A stretch of DNA of 64,000 nucleotides from Mesodorylaimus sp. YZB2_4 (GCA_030248295.1 JASANH010001563.1:620001-684000), one strand, 5' to 3'; positions 10,910 through 22,900 are shown, counted from the stretch's first letter. The notes: generated from the letters alone by a model not told the origin. A program made the numbers and translations.

Positions 10910-13900
10910 ATGGGAAATGCCGTGGACAAGACGACGGGTGGTCCGACTCAGACGAGCCCGGATATCGACGAGGGCAGCAGTAGTGGCTTCGTGCAACAGG
11001 CATCGTGGACTCGCAGCGACGATGAAGCCTCGACGAGCAGCCAAGTACCTTATCGAAGATATTACCCCAAAAGTAGGCGTCATTCGCCCCACGCCGTCTC
11101 CTCCTCGTCCGCGGCGGCGCCCGACAATTTCTTCCGCAACAGTTGCCCCGTTTTCGAACAAGCGTCGCCGCTCCGCAAACGCTTACGTCCCGCCGCGACC
11201 AGTAATCTCGAAGAGACTATATCTTTGCCTACGGCCGGCGGCGGGGCCAAGGGCTGTGTACCGTCGTTATGGTCTTCCACACCGCCCAACCAATCCCCCC
11301 ACGCCCGACCCAATCAACGTCACACACACAGTCTCTCGGGCAACACATCCGCTCTCTCCAGCAATAAGAGCACGCCCATGTCGCACTCGAGCGTGCCCCC
11401 CTGCTCGACCAGCACCCACCGATCAGCCGCCCAATCGATTGTACAAACTTGCCCACTCGACAACGAGATCGTGATCGATGACGTGGATGAATCCGCCACC
11501 AGCCTCCGAAAGGCCGTCGGAGGCGGACTCGGAGCCACCGTCCACACGACCGTCAGTCCAGGCGCCGGAGGCCCCATTACCAAAGCGGTCATCAGCCGAG
11601 GTCTGCGAGCCAGGTTTAAAAGCTTTAGCGCCTGGTTGCTCAGCGAACCGGCCAAGGTAAGTGCTCTTATCATCACATTCCCATCTACGCATACTTTCCG
11701 CTTTTTAACTTTTTGACCCCCAGCCTCACACGACGTTGACTTTGACCTATCGCTGTTCGAACACGCTTTGTCTACGACTGATAGTTTATGAAATTTGAGA
11801 CTGGTAATTGGCACCTGGCAATAACGAGGCTATGAAAGCGAGTGGCAGCTGTCACTTTGGCACCCTCATAAAAGAAGTGAAGCGGGAGCGAGTGGGAGGG
11901 AGTGCCAGGGCAAACAGCAAGGCAAATACTCCAGGGTTGCCTTTCGTCATATCACATACCAATCTCGTGTGTCAGCCAGGGGTCACTGACGCAGGTGCCC
12001 GTACTGGCTAAACAAAGCGCGTTTTGAGTGCATTATCGGCTCTTGTTCTGGCTGGCTATGCAAATCCCGAGGAGCTCACCATGGCGGATCTTCTCTGATG
12101 CTCTGGACGACCATGACAGCTTGAGAGAGTTGACTCGGGAGTTACCTCAGGACTAAATTAGTCCGCCATAATAAACAGTCGGGCGCTTATTAGTCCTGTG
12201 CTCAAAAATGCATGATCTCCAGAAATCTTATGGTCTGCTTAGAGTTAAAAAAGCAATATGCCTGTGCTCCATACCGTCCAACTTTCTGTCTGATAAGCCA
12301 GTTTTCAACGCGTCCATTCCTCTTCCTTTCTTTGATATCCGCAGCGGCTATGTTACATTGACGCACGCTGTTTCACATCCTCGCAACTTGTCTCCTATCA
12401 AACGGATCTCGTTGGCACGGCGCCACAATTCCTTCCCTTTCTTTCTACTCTGCTGCTTGGCCCGCCTCGCAGCCACCAGATGATCCCTTCTTTGACAGGT
12501 GCTGCCTCGCCTGAAACACCGTGTATACTGTAGCGTCCTGCATGCTCTGCCCATTTGCCCTCCAAGTCGTGCCTATTTTCTGCTGGCGCATATACGCACA
12601 TGCTGTAGTCCTCATTCATCTGTGACGAGGAGGGCCCGCCCCTCCCCTGTGCGGCCCCACCCATGCAGAACATCGTCCCTTATCACAGCGCCTTTGCACA
12701 TAGGAGACCGCGGCGCCCTTATCGACCCTTGCGTACCCTAATCAATTACCGATACCGCCTGCACATCGATCAGCCCTTCTTCGCGGTGGTCGAGATAAAA
12801 CCAAACAAAAACGTGTCCGTTTTCAATTTCTACCTCGTCGAGAATCGAAGGAAAATACAAACAAGCTCATCGTATGTGCCGCCCGTCCGTCTTGCAGTGC
12901 TAGTTGCAGTGTCCTAATTGAACCCGCATCTCCTCCGTGCTTTCTACTAATCGACATAACCATTCCGATTCGAGTGTTTTCACAACTCTTCGAGTGCTGC
13001 TCTCGTAATCGCGACCCACCGAAAGTCGGGTGTTTTTGGCTGATTTGGCCTCGAGGTGCTAGTTGCATTTTTTGTTGAATTCTATTCGTTCTTGTGAAAG
13101 TGAAGGCTACTAACAGGAGGGAGTGTTCTGCCAAGCATCATTTTTTCTTAACAAGCCCCGAGAAGTCTGAAGTTGGTTTTTTCCTTTTTTCTTTCACTTT
13201 CAGGCATCATTTCCGAACAGCGCTAGCTTCCCGTCGGGATTCGGAGGCTCGTTAAAACGTTGGAGTTCATTGCGAGCCAGTTTCAGTTTCGGAGCAGCAT
13301 CGAAATTGAGACGGGAGACGCAACGATCCGCTTCCAACACTCCTTCCAAGTGTGCTACGCTGACACGAGAAGGTGTCTCGTCGGCCACTGCTCAAAGTAA
13401 GCATTGCCCAATCCCATGTGCTGGACCACCACTCGGTCGAAGAGGGCGAGTGGTCGTAGGCGAGTGCACACCACAGTCGTGCTCGTCCCGACTTCAGGCA
13501 GCGTGGCCAGTTTGAACTCGCTCAGCGATGGACGCACACCGTGGCCGGTCCCCTGGCTCGAGGCCATATTTCTTCCCGAATTCCCCAGCAAAGGCGCTGT
13601 CAACGAGAAGACATTCACAGTAATCTCATTTCCCATTCGCTATGTCCCTGCAATCCGGCTAGACTCCTCTTTGCGCGCAGATCGTGGGCACTATCGCCAA
13701 AGGTGCATTCGGCAAAGTGTACAGGGTTTCGTTGAAAGCCAGTCCGGACAAGATATTCGCCATGAAAGTAAGTGCGGCCTGGGTCGTTAGGGAAGGGAAA
13801 GTGGAAATCCAGATAGAAGGCAGCTGCTCATTCAACCACTCGGAGTTGTCGTAGAGGACTAATAAATACTCCACAGAGTTACAGCCATTTATTCTCAGTC

Positions 13901-16431
13901 CCCCTCCCCCCAGGGTGTAGTTAGTACCTCGGCAGGACTTGCCTCTTCCCCAACTGACTGGCATTCTCGGCATAACAGCGTTCTTAACTTCACCGAGCGA
14001 GAGGATTGACATTTGCGGCTCATTAGTAGAAATGAAAGGGGGCCATAGTAAATTTAGGACGCACCCTTATTTTTAACCCGTTTTCCAAAAGCGCATACCC
14101 GCGTTTGATAGTGTGGTGAAACGTGAACAAAAGTACGTTATTATCTGTTATTCTGTACGGAACCGGCAGCTGGAAGCGTCACCCGTCAGGGCGATGTTTC
14201 AGCTATGCACTAGGTCGAAGACTCGGGTTGGCTCCCCTGGGTTTCTGGTGTGTGCAAAAGCTCAATCGGTCACTTCCACTGCGAAGCCAGTCGTATGACA
14301 TATCGCAAGTGGGACTCGAAGCCTTCCATTGCCCCATAGAATTTTGGGCACTGCCAATACAGGAGACCAGGCCCTGAATCCTGCTCTAAACGTGACCGCT
14401 TTCAGGTTCAAAGCAAGTCAGACGTGATCACACAGAATGCCATTCAACAGATCAAGGATGAAGTGTCGATACACGTAAGTGAGCTTGATCACGTGGCAGG
14501 TCGAAGAGGGTGCTGTCTGTGAGTGTGCCTGAACTTGTATCCCACTGGAAGGAGCGTGGAGTGGATGGGTTAGGATTGGAGTGCCTCGGAATGCACTACA
14601 CCATCCTGCACTATGGGGAAACTGATCGCTGATTAGTGCGCGAGGTGCTCATCAGTATTGGTATGATATATTGGGTTGCATGGGGACTTACCATACATCC
14701 CAAATTTCCCGCCATCCTTAAAATTTGAATTTTTAGTGGGACATTTCTTAAACTAAACCTTGGAACCTTGGAAAACGGCGCCTGCAAGCTCTAATTCGTA
14801 TTCTCTTGATCCTAAAGAAAATAGAGTGCTTTTGGCTGATGTCTCGAGGTGCTAGTTGCATTTTTTTCGAGTCCAATTCATTCTTGCGAAACTGAAAGCA
14901 ACTAACAGGAATGGGAGGGATAGGAGTAAGATTTGCGCAGGGACCCTATAGCTTCCTCGCCGACCAGCTGCACTAACATGCCTCGCAGCCCCGTGGTACG
15001 ACCAGTGCTTAGCACCCTGCCACTGCGCCACCTGACCATCACTCTTTCAGCAAATGTTCGCCGATTACCCGTTCATTGCTCAACTTTACTGCACTTGGCA
15101 AAGCCGATCAAAATTGTACATTGGTAAGCAGTGCCTCTGATGGCCGGATTGCACCACCTCGACCACTCTCATTCCAGTTCTGCAGTACGTTGCTGGCTAC
15201 GGTGATCTATATCAGTTATGGCGGGACGAAGGACCCTTTAGCGAGGATGCCGCCCGAGTGTGGGGCGCCGAGTTAGCCATGGCCTTGGGTGAGTTGATTC
15301 CCCTACTCCCACGTTGTGGGTCATCACTCTCTCGTTGCACTTACTGCAGCCCCAGGTCAGTCGCATATAGTAGCAGAGCATAGAGCGAGCGCGGTAGGTA
15401 CCTACCCATAAAGGACCTGCCCGCGAGTGTTCCACAGCTGATACTGTGGATCCACAGTTGTATCCTCCCAGGGTAACAAGTAAGGATTCAGGGTGACGCC
15501 CTCCCGACCAGACCCAACTCATTCGAGCCTTGACAGTCACTAGCGTTGCCCTACAGACTACATGCACGCCAACGGAGTCATCTACCGCGACCTGAAGATG
15601 GAGAACGTTATGCTGGACGATGACGGGCACGTGCAGCTGGTCGACTTCGGTCTGGCAAAGTGGCTCTACTATGGTGATAGGACTTCCACCATCTGTGGCA
15701 CTCTGCAGTACATGGGTAAGTCATCCGTAGTCCTCACCCACACTGCTCCACACACCCTCATTTCAGCACCCGAGGTCCTCCAAGGCGAGTTCTATAACCA
15801 CGCCGTAGACTGGTGGAGTCTGGGCGTCCTCTTGCACACGCTCATGGTCGGCTCTTATCCCTACTCAGGCGCTGATACTCACACTTCCGTCAAAATCGAC
15901 GATTACGTTCCTCCCGCTACATTAAGTCTAGAAGCACAAACATTGCTCAGCAAGGTGACCACCACTTTTCCTCCTCTCCACCCTCCCACCCCACTTGCCC
16001 CTTCTCTTCCAGCTCCTTCGCAAAGATCCCAACTGGAGACTCCGAAGCTTCACGGTCTACAAAACACAATCATTCTTTAAAGACATGTCGTTCGATGCAA
16101 TCAGAACCAAAACGGTACCGCCCTACCTTGCCTTCCCCTACCCTACTCTTCACCGCACCTCTTCTTTCAGCTCCATCCATTCGACTACATTCCTCGTATG
16201 CGGCGCTGCAACACGTGCAATGTGGTCAGCGAAGACCTCGAAGGGTAACTCACCTGCCCCCTCATACCACCCCTAACCTAGTGTGTTTACAGATTAGAAG
16301 ACAGCGACCTGGCCATGTTCCACGAAGATTACGAGGCGGTAAGCCGATACCGTCTTATCATAATCCCTATTCATATGGTTTCATTTTAGCTCAAAAATTT
16401 CGATTCCTTTTGCGGCGAGGAGAAACTCTAA
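10910..16431 (+). CDS. RSKR: RSKR-like AGC protein kinase
   Basis: Resembles vertebrate RSKR (SgK494, ribosomal S6 kinase related), a poorly studied AGC kinase. Exons: 10910-11656, 13204-13396, 13498-13619, 13681-13767, 14406-14474, 15051-15123, 15178-15288, 15557-15715, 15767-15954, 16013-16114, 16171-16244, 16293-16338, 16390-16431; about 670 aa. The start MGNAVDK is a candidate N-myristoylation site. About 330 residues of Ser/Pro-rich low complexity precede the WLEAIFLPEFP segment that marks this family. The catalytic domain spans about 355-600. It has the glycine loop AKGAFGKV (first Gly replaced by Ala, as in the human protein), the FAMK lysine near 383, YRDLKMEN in place of HRD, DFGLAKW and APEVL. 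The tail is a short Cys-containing extension (RRCNTCNVV) ending in an acidic patch, without a typical hydrophobic motif. An AATAAA lies at 16496. The long intron 1 may hide more exons. Confidence 0.8.
11657..13203 (+). other. Intron 1 of the RSKR-like gene
   Basis: A 1.55-kb intron. It contains one copy of the locally duplicated 90-bp segment (13032-13122). Several antisense open frames across 11320-12670 have no family features. A retained-intron or alternative first-exon model cannot be excluded from sequence. Confidence 0.6.
13032..13122 (+). repeat. Locally repeated intronic segment, copy 1
   Basis: About 90 bp containing tttttggctgat, cctcgaggtgctagttgcat and then gaaagtgaaggctactaaca, matched with modest divergence by 14828-14919 in another intron of the same gene. 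Same orientation. Both end in a cta/act-aacagg word that resembles a branch point plus acceptor. Confidence 0.7.
14088..14133 (+). repeat. SINE 3' fragment
   Basis: gcgcatacccgcgtttgata then gtgtggtgaaacgtgaac matches the 3' body and tail of the tRNA-derived SINE (compare 9718-9750). The head is absent. Confidence 0.5.
14178..14320 (+). repeat. Dispersed repeat R1, copy c
   Basis: Core cccgtcagggcgatgtttca, then aggtcgaagactcggg, a cctgggtttctgg block and aatcggtcacttccac. Same orientation as the copy at 8.02 kb. It lies in an intron of the kinase gene, directly after the SINE fragment. Confidence 0.65.
14828..14919 (+). repeat. Locally repeated intronic segment, copy 2
   Basis: Second copy of the 13032-13122 segment, in the intron between the exons ending at 14474 and starting at 15051. 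Shared words are cttttggctgat, tctcgaggtgctagttgcat and gaaagcaactaacagg. Confidence 0.7.
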
Positions 16432-16495
16432 CGGAAGATCAAAAACATCAAGTTTGTGTTCCGTAGTGCTATCAATTAGATTTCTATGCTTCCCA

Positions 16496-16501
16496 AATAA
16501 A
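16496..16501 (+). terminator. Poly(A) signal of the RSKR-like gene
   Basis: Canonical AATAAA 65 bp after the stop codon of the kinase gene. The only other AATAAA downstream is near 16600. Confidence 0.65.
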
Positions 16502-17597
16502 ACTTTCCAAAACTCAGTCTCGTCTTATTTTGGAACGGTCAACGCCCAGAATCAAAAAAATCGAACAAAATGCAAACAACGAAAACGGAATGCAATTCAA
16601 ATAAAACATGCACTTTGGTGCGAATAAGCTTTGCTTACAGCTTTCACAATCGATCACTTACAAGGTCAAGGCAATACAGCCCGTCGGATCGAACATACGT
16701 TGCAGAGAGAAGCCTAGAACATAACAGCCGTCATCAGGATTAGCTTCGATTCACACATTTCTTGAGCCAGATAAACCAAGGCCACAGCGTTCGACCTAAA
16801 CCCCGAAAAAATGTAGCCGGGACTGGATGCTAAGGTGGGGTGGAGTAAACATGATTTTTCATCATACTTGAGGGGAGGCATGTTCCATGAGCCCTTGGGG
16901 TAAGGGAATCCTTGACACTTTATCCAACCAAGTCTAGGGCAGGAGTCTGCTCATTATGCCCACACATGCAATCCAATCAATGTCGACATTGCAACCAGCA
17001 CAGCCTAGGCATTGTCCATACTGACTTGGCAATAGCACTGATTCTGTCCAACAACTAAGTGAGGGGATGTGACGGACCAGTGACTGGGTGGGATATCGAC
17101 TGCCACCAGCTAACAGAGACAAGCCCAACAGACCTATGTATTCGCCTCTGCGTGATCAGTGGGAGCACTGGATAGTACCCTCGAGGTGGGATACTTGCTG
17201 TTCTACACCAGTCCTGATAGGGTTATTCGAGAATTTATTGTTCCAGTCCCATTTTGCACTAGAAGTTGCCTTTTTCCCTTGTTTTAATGTGCATGCTTCC
17301 GTTAATCCTTCAGTAAGGAAATCCTGACTCACAGTCCCAATGTTTCTTCAAAGGAGCACAAAAACTCATGTTTCTCAACTCCTCCGCTTATGCATTTCCC
17401 ATCCGAATGCTCAACCACTAATTAGACATATACCAGATTCGGACACAAAAACATAAGAAAAAACATGTCTATAAAACTAAAATTATAACTACATCCAGAT
17501 ACCCCCTCCTAATCGAACGCTACTTTTATGCATTCCCCGCGCCAGCAAGAAAAACTTGTGGGAACAAGAGCCTGCCATTTTCGCACAAGAATCAAAG
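16502..17597. other. Intergenic, no supported gene
   Basis: Space between the 3' end of the kinase gene (+) and the 3' end of the unrecognised gene (-), a convergent arrangement. I see no repeat with clear boundaries and no coding exon. Confidence 0.5.
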
Positions 17598-19120
17598 CTA
17601 TACGTACCGTCCAGAACAGCCATGTTCGATAATTGGTACCACGGCCGCACCCTTCGTCCAAACTTTCCAAAAAGCACGGTTCTCATTTCGTTGAACGCTT
17701 TCTGCTGTTTTCTGCAATTCAAACGGAACAATAGGCGCTCAAAAAATTTTAACTTCTTTCCTTCACTCACCCAGGCTCCTTCGATCGGTCCGTCACATCC
17801 CGAGATTCTCCACTTACTCGTTGGACAGTATTCGTCAGTAAATTCCAACGAAATGTATACAAAGATTCAAAATAACACCGTCCACGAGTATCAACGTCGT
17901 AAAGAGCGAAAATGCATCCGTCGCACGAGTCCTCCGAAAGGTCATGCTGCAATGTAAACATGCCCATGCCACCAAATGCTCCAAGGATCCACATATTTAG
18001 TACACATCCACCACACTCGGGAATGGCGCCCTTATCAATATTTACTTCCTTCCCGTACTTACAACGATCAGGTGATAATCGCTCAATCCCACGCAACTCG
18101 ACTGCAAATTCGTCTCGGCGTCTTGAGTACACCACTTGAGTGTTTGGCTAGCATACGGGAAATAATGAGCGTCTTTGAACCTCTACAAAATAGAAACAGC
18201 TGATAAAAAAATAAGTCACCAACAAGAATCAGAACTGACAGCTTTGGAAATATCACCGATATTGTTAATAATAACTCGAGACGACGGACGAATTTCTAAA
18301 TGGAAAATAATATAAAATACCGCTGATGTTTTATCTCAAATATGGCAGACCCCGTATTTTGTATAACTCGTTCGAATCGCTCTTACGCAGCATCGTAATC
18401 TGATTGTCAGACATTTTGTTCAAGTCGAGCTAGAAGAAAGCCCGTTTTAATCCAATTGAGCACAACAGACACCCTAGCACGATGAGCTTACCAGTATCAG
18501 TTCATCGCAAGTGGTTACAGCTAAATGACCATCAGCACGAAGATCGGATGCCAGAGCGTACAGTGAGTAAAAGCTACACCCGCACGTGACTGAAGGCGTG
18601 ATTGAAGATGGCGTAAACAGAACCGTATGCCACATCGTCTTCGTCAGTGTTGTGCCATCGTTCCTAAAAAATTTGAAATTACTCAGGAGTTACTGGAGCA
18701 GCTCAATCTTTTGCCCCATCAGGTTCCCGATGATCACGGTTACGCCTGGCAAGTCGGGTCGCTGTTGTAACCGAATGTATAACGAGTCCAGAAATGTTTC
18801 ACCTTGAAACAATTTCACCCGAAAAGCCTGAAACGAGGACATTTTAAGCTTCCAATGTGAACTTTTCATTCATATTTATTTCTTGCTCTTACCAGCTTCA
18901 ACTTTTTATCAGGAACGAATTTCCACATATGAAAAAAATATGTGCGCTCCGATGCCAGCATGGCTCCGAATGGCATTTCGTTTCCGCTCGATACCGGAAG
19001 TTCCAAATACGAATACAGATATGCTCCGCAGAGAGAGAACCCTAGGAACACCCTGAAAGCGTAGGCTAGCCATCGAGTGCGTGTCGTCTCTGGGGTTAAA
19101 AGGAAAAGGACGGATTTCAT
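17598..19120 (-). CDS. Unrecognised multi-exon protein, about 343 aa
   Basis: A consistent reading frame was assembled from minus-strand exons 19120-18893, 18827-18694, 18663-18492, 18429-18351, 18295-18240, 18182-18063, 17946-17818 and 17711-17598. All have usable gt..ag ends and matching phases. I do not recognise the family. The N-terminus has a hydrophobic stretch (residues ~18-40, with FRVFLGFSLCGAYLY) that could be a membrane anchor. The rest has recurring strand-like endings (DELILLDLNK, DYHLIVHDLS) that suggest a WD40-like beta-propeller; that is inference only. One intron, 18664-18693, would be just 30 nt. The 17947-18062 intron could instead use a closer acceptor and shift the end. 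The gene may begin further upstream, around 19470, and is divergent from REC8. Confidence 0.5.
18664..18693 (-). other. Candidate 30-nt intron
   Basis: On the minus strand it starts gtaactcctgag and ends aaattttttag. It contains an in-frame TAA, so it must be removed if the flanking frames belong together. Removing it joins ...IELLQ to NDGTT... in frame. It is about half the length of the other introns here. Confidence 0.45.
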
Positions 19121-19968
19121 CCTTCATTTTGATTTCCGGGCAGAGATGCCCTAGTAACCTGAAGATCCAGGTAAAAGGCGAAATCTGAAGATCCGAAAAA
19201 CTAATTCCTCGCAAGGAAAATGGACGTATTGCCTAAGTTTGCTAACTCTCCATGGAAACACCGTCTGAAACTGACTGATATGCCAAAAGGTAAATCAATT
19301 TTTTTAGATCAAATTCTTTCCGAACCCCGCAAGAAACGACGGCTTACTCTTCCAAATTGTTCGGCAACATGACGATTTGACTCAAACGGTATTCACGGAG
19401 AGGCTCACGTTTCTCGATCAAAGTTTTCACACGCGGGTCGGTCTTTCGTTGCGGTTTTTGGGCCATCTGTGGGATTTTCGAGCCAAAAATCTGCAACTTG
19501 AAGAAACTATATTCACAAAAAATCTAGCAGCGCTTTTTAAGGGTTACCGTACCTGCCTCTGATAAACGTATCGAGTCCAATTTACTCTAGGCACTTCGCA
19601 CGCAGCATTAGTCGATTCGTCAATAAATGAAATCGACGAACGAGCCATCAAAATATTTGCGATCTTATATTTTTCTTTTCTTTTTCATAAGCATCCACCG
19701 ATTTGAACATATCAAATCAGTTGCCTGCATGCAGAAGCGAATATTCCCGCCCCATTGCAGACAACTTAAATTTGAAAATGCAATAAGCATCTGAAATTCG
19801 AAATATGTGTGCGCTCTTTGTTTCTTTGTTCGGCCCTCTCCCCCTCCTTTGTTTCGCGCGCAACTGGTCTTGCTTGCGTTTTACAGTTCTGACATTTTTG
19901 TACAGTTTCTCGTCAAGTTTTCTGTAAATAGGGACAATTTATGTTGTAAATAACGTCGAGTGGCTAAA
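19121..19968. other. Divergent promoter region of REC8 and the unrecognised gene
   Basis: About 850 bp between the two start codons. Two conflicting open stretches overlap at 19220-19480. On the plus strand one begins MDVLPKFANSPW (50 codons, 19220-19372). On the minus strand one begins MAQKPQRKTDPRVKTL (start about 19467) and ends in a gtaagc donor-like site near 19347. The minus-strand one could be the true first exon of the unrecognised gene. I could not connect it in frame and so did not include it. The AT-rich, CpG-containing part near 19.6-19.95 kb is a plausible bidirectional promoter. Confidence 0.4.
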
Positions 19969-22900
19969 ATGTTTTACAGCGTCAATTTTCTCGGGCGAAG
20001 AGGAAAGTACGGGATGATTTGGTAAGCCTTCAGTCATATTCTCGAGCGCGATTCACTGTAGGGTAAAGTGACCTAATCCGGAACGGCTCCTAAACACCTC
20101 GATTGCACATGTAATCTGATGCCTTACTGTTTTTGACGAGTCTTTTCGGCTGACGTAGCAGGCGAGCATACCAACATACGTGTTCACGGAAATAATATTG
20201 CCATATTTAAGCTATGCGAAGGGTTGGTCCTGGTAACGCGATTCCCATTTTTGCGCAGAAAAATTGAAAACGTACACGCAGACTTTTAAATTTTTTTTGT
20301 AAATGGTCATGTCGAACCTTATTTTTTGCCAAAGAACAAGACAGAAACGGTGTGGTTTCAATCTTGGTTTTTAAACAAAAAGTTAGAACTGCGCTAGAAT
20401 CTACTCCTTAGATCGACCAAAACTCCCAAACCGCTTGGTGCTCCGAATTAGGACCCAAGTGAGGTCGCAGTCGCACTAGGTCCGAGCATGGTTCTAGAAC
20501 CGTTCTCGATAAATTGTCCCTCGGTCGCACTACTGGTCGAGAATCGTTCTCATTCTAGTGCGACTTTACATCTCTTCTCGCGAGAATCGTTCTAAAATTG
20601 ATCTCGGAGGGGGGACACTCCGAGATCAATGCTCACCTGAGAACGATTCTCCATTTCGGTGCGACCAGGAGATTAGTTCTGGATCGCTTCTCGAAGGTTA
20701 GTTTTCTAAAAGCGGGGTCTTTTTGTCATATTCATCACATTGCATGAAAATCTCACATAGATGGGTATGTCTGCACCTGAAGGGAAGGTCTGGAAATCCA
20801 GGAAACATAGATGTTTTTGCGCAAGATGTTCTGTCCTAAGGTATTCACAGACCGCGCATATCCGCTAGCAACATTCTGTTGTGAAAAGTTATGTCGTGTC
20901 CAATAATATAGCGTTCGTTCTGGATCACTTTTTCCGGGATCGGGATCGGGATTCGCTCAATACCGGCCGGGATCGGGATTTTTAGAGAGTTATTGTTTCA
21001 CTTTTAATTCAATGTAGGTAACCTACAACCCGCCCCAAGTAGCCAGCAAATATAGAGCTAAAAACTTTTATGCGCAGTATTCATAATGGCATTCGAAATC
21101 AGGCAAGCAAAAAGACCTAGAATTACTCACCAATTAGCAAACAAATCCCTCACTTCCTCTTTACCAGTTCAATCATCCACCAAAGTTTTTCCAGCTCATC
21201 CTTCGGGAACACTCCCTTCCCGATCCCTTCCTCTCCCCTTCCCCTTCTTCACACATCTCCACAACATTCAATCCCGACCATTTTTTATCGGGATCGGGGT
21301 AGGGTTCGGGAGGAGCGATTCCGACCGGGATCGGGATCGGAATCCCGAACGAACGCTACAATAATACAGTTCGAATGCCGCAGAAATTGAGTTCAATAAG
21401 TGTCCCAATACAGCCCGGAACAAGAAGGATAGGAGGCCGTGCTGCCTGCCGAATATGAAAAGAACTACTCTAGAGTAAGAAGCCATGATTAGAAACACCC
21501 CTAATGAGATGGACCATTTGCGCGCAGACGCGTTTCCTATCGTAGTAGATACATGCCCCTGAGACTGCAACTTCAAATAGCACATTGGCCGCTATTCTGG
21601 ACTTCTTAGCAGATCAGACGTTGGTGTTGGAAATTCTGTACCACTCGTACCATTTTCTTCCCTAAGTAACATGAGTCCTTTGCTTATGGAGCTCTCACAT
21701 ACTGTATGTCTACAGTAAGAAGATGTAACCTTGAACAGGATTCATACAATGGTTGGAAAATCGGGGGAAATAGGAATTTCGGAGCCAAAATGAGGAAAAA
21801 CTAAGATGTTGGATTTTGAGGTTTCAAATTTTGGATCACCTGCCTTTTTCTGAGGACTAGATTAAATTGAAATGGTTTAGTGCTGCGACAGCGTAAATAT
21901 AATCAGGTAAAAAGTAATTTTTGTCCAGGTAACCTGGAATCATTTTCCGCCTCTTGTGTGAACCTGTTCAATGGCAGCGCAACCGTCATCGACCCAATTA
22001 GACTGAAAGATCTCAATAGACACCAGATCTGTTGGGACGCTGAGCTTTGGTTTCTCTTAACTCATGAAATGGCTTTTGCAATATAAGGCATATACCTGCA
22101 TGCTTTGAAAAGCAGCAGGGCAAGTACCTGTCTGTGACGCTTTGCGTACCCTTACCCTGCTTCGTTTTTAGGATGGCTGCGACAAAATGCAAGAAGATGA
22201 CTCGCCGAGAAATCGAACGTATTGATATAGCCAAGACGTGGTAAGGTAGCAACCGTCATCATCTACAGTGCCTACAGTAGAACTTCATGATGAATTACGG
22301 CTCTTATGCCTGATGTTTACATACAGGAATAAGCTGATAAGAGTTTCTCTGCTTCGATCGATTTTTTCCTGCCTGACAAAACTTATTTCAGCGACGATTT
22401 ATTGCGGCATCTGCCAAACTCGAGGCGCGAAGGGCAAATCAGAAAGGTTTTCTCCTTGTATCTGGCCAGTCAATTGATGTATGGGACGGTACTGGTTTTC
22501 GACAAGCAGCACAAGTACTTACTGGGTAAGTGACTAGACTACTGATTTTATGAAAACAAGCCGACCTGATTCTCCTTCAAAAAGCACGTACATATTTTCA
22601 TGTTTCACAACATCAAACGCGAGCTGCATTGGGGGCACATTTTATATAAGGGGACAGAAGGTAATTGTGGGGGGGGGGAACATACTTTATAGATTTAGGG
22701 CTCACACAATGCTAGAAAACCGTGAAAAGTCAGGGAGTCCTAAAATTGTCTAAAAACCTGAAAAAATCAGGGAAATTTGTGACAGGCTGCATTCTGCGAT
22801 TTCGAATTTTGAATTACCCCTCATCTCGGAAGTCGCCACCTGCCCAAAGTCAACCAACGCGATTATTTACATGATCGCCATTTGTTTCTCGTGTTGCTGG

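Noticed and set aside
10685-11814. Long minus-strand open frames over the first exon of the RSKR-like gene
   Set aside because: Arg/Ser/Pro-rich shadows of the plus-strand frame; they lack motifs and the plus-strand exon joins in frame to the kinase domain.
18031-18062. A 32-nt intron in the unrecognised gene (gtaagtacggg...gataag)
   Set aside because: A normal 116-nt intron ending in tttacattgcag (17947-18062) has a far better acceptor and gives a consistent frame through the last exon.
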